Source of the DNA: Candidatus Thalassarchaeum sp.
GTDB taxonomy: Archaea; Thermoplasmatota; Poseidoniia; Poseidoniales; Thalassarchaeaceae
Length of the DNA: 32,767 nt
Direction: 5' to 3'
Assembly: GCA_022449845.1 (NCBI GenBank)
Contig: JAKUOE010000007.1
Span: 1 to 32,767 of the forward strand
A model generated the notes under the pieces. That model was given only the letters and a program-made list of their open reading frames with translations, made no database searches and had not been told where the DNA came from. Shown piece after piece: positions 31,873-32,767 of the stretch. The stretch's first letter is position 1; each line of letters begins with the position of its first letter. Position numbers and translations under genes: made by a program.

Positions 31873-32767
31873 TGATTGCGGAGTGATGAGCACGTTGCTT
31901 CCGTCGCGGTCAATGATTGGAAGTTCGAGTGTTGAAGAGGATGGTAGTACGTGAACTGTGCAGGCGTTACCGCAGGCTGGTGCAAGGTAGTCTTCTCCTT
32001 GTTCTGACATGATGAAGGTGAGGCCGTGGCCCGCAGGTAGTATTGCGTCAATCGCTTGAAATTCCATCATCATGGTTACAACCACTCCTGGAATGACGGT
32101 CTGCGCATCGTAACCACCTGCGTGATATCGAATGTCCATCGTCGCGTGACCGAGTCGAAGGCCTGTTTCCGCATCTTGCATTTCGATGAAGACTTGCCCG
32201 CCATCAAAGGTAGGAACCGCTTGCAAGTGAAGCGATACTAGGCCTGCGATGTGCAAATCTGTATCACTCATTGCTGGGCACTCAACTGTGACCACTTGGC
32301 CGCCACCGACCACCGGTGCGCCACCGCCAAGGCAGGCGCCATCATTGCTGCATTCACTCATGTCTAGCGACAGGCGCTCAACGTCGAGAGGGGGCCATGT
32401 TTCCTCAATACGCCACTCACCATCGTTGCGCTGAACTTGAGCGTGTAGTGCTGGTGCTGGACCGATGCCCTTGAGGTAGTACTCCATCCATTCGAACAAG
32501 TCCTGGGCCCAATCCCAGCGAGTCATGTTGTGGATGGCTTCGCCGCCGTAGCCTGAATCCTGATTGTTGTGTTTTGTCCATTGATCTGGGTAGTTGTGTT
32601 CCCATTGACCAATCATTCCGGCAACTTCGTAGCCGTTGTCGATGTATTCCTGATACCAATTCACACCAGGGGGTCCGCCAAACACTTGGTGAGGGTCGAC
32701 GTTCCAATCTTGCAATCCTTGGACCCAGTAGATGCTGCCATTGTATGTACCGAGGGCTTTGTCGATA
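31864..32767 (-). CDS. S15/CocE-type peptidase or esterase, 5'-truncated, secreted-type C-terminus
   Basis: The frame is open to the window edge, so the start and the nucleophile serine lie outside. The visible 300 residues match the C-terminal half of X-Pro dipeptidyl-peptidase/CocE hydrolases. YWVQGLQDWNVDP carries the catalytic Asp (codon 32707-32709), and IGQWEHNYPDQ carries the catalytic His (codon 32596-32598). A beta-rich PepX_C-like domain follows, with a cysteine pair (ECSNDGAC) and CGNAC at the end. The acidic, cysteine-bearing composition suggests export, like other surface proteins here. Substrate (X-Pro peptide or acyl ester) is not predictable. The gene ends 9 bases inside the convergent PCMT-like gene. 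Confidence 0.85.
   Translation of the reverse strand, partial: IDKALGTYNGSIYWVQGLQDWNVDPHQVFGGPPGVNWYQEYIDNGYEVAGMIGQWEHNYPDQWTKHNNQDSGYGGEAIHNMTRWDWAQDLFEWMEYYLKGIGPAPALHAQVQRNDGEWRIEETWPPLDVERLSLDMSECSNDGACLGGGAPVVGGGQVVTVECPAMSDTDLHIAGLVSLHLQAVPTFDGGQVFIEMQDAETGLRLGHATMDIRYHAGGYDAQTVIPGVVVTMMMEFQAIDAILPAGHGLTFIMSEQGEDYLAPACGNACTVHVLPSSSTLELPIIDRDGSNVLITPQSSE

Overview
The window is archaeal chromosome. It carries a Rpo12 (RpoP)-type RNA polymerase subunit, both topoisomerase VI subunits, an archaeal-type Trm5, a diphthine synthase, an RFC-like clamp-loader subunit, the stand-alone amidotransferase subunit of GMP synthase, and a geranylgeranyl-reductase-family flavoprotein. Several large secreted or membrane-anchored beta-propeller and CARDB-type proteins, a bacterial-type PlsC acyltransferase and moderate GC content suggest a marine Thermoplasmata-type euryarchaeon such as Marine Group II/III (Poseidoniales-like). 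That placement is an inference from gene content, not from a marker-gene tree.

Layout. 1-6585 (+): the 3' part of a sodium:solute symporter with a long C-terminal beta-rich tail, a GC-rich leader, topVIB-topVIA as an overlapping pair, a two-TM protein with an acidic tail, and a winged-helix regulator. 6594-19224 (-): a 1669-aa surface protein containing a von Willebrand A domain, a small DUF-like protein, a PlsC acyltransferase with a HIT protein upstream, an FG-GAP secreted protein, an SdhA/NadB-like flavoprotein that lacks the family's catalytic residues, and an orphan membrane protein. tRNA-Arg(CCT) sits at 19315 (+). 19394-23646 (-): RFC-like ATPase, rpo12 (48 aa), GMP synthase amidotransferase, class-II-aldolase-like protein and Trm5, with tRNA-Asp(GTC) on the + strand between the last two. 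23701-26584 (+): dphB, a coupled 558-aa unknown, and a small membrane protein. 26609-28143 (-): a Cys/Met-metabolism PLP enzyme and CutA. 28153-31872 (+): geranylgeranyl-reductase-family protein, HAD-IIA phosphatase and a PCMT-like/TPR protein. 31864-32767 (-): the 3' part of an S15/CocE-type peptidase.

The genes are mostly information processing (topology, clamp loading, transcription, tRNA and EF-2 modification), membrane lipid metabolism and cell-surface proteins. I see no CRISPR array, insertion sequence, phage module or rRNA, and no gene-free stretch longer than 300 bases. There is no clear dedicated novel system. The most unusual items are the catalytically stripped SdhA-like protein, the co-occurrence of an ester-lipid-type acyltransferase with an isoprenoid-lipid reductase, the vWA domain placed inside a propeller repeat, the divergent clamp-loader paralogue, and a TATA element apparently shared by tRNA-Asp and a divergent gene.
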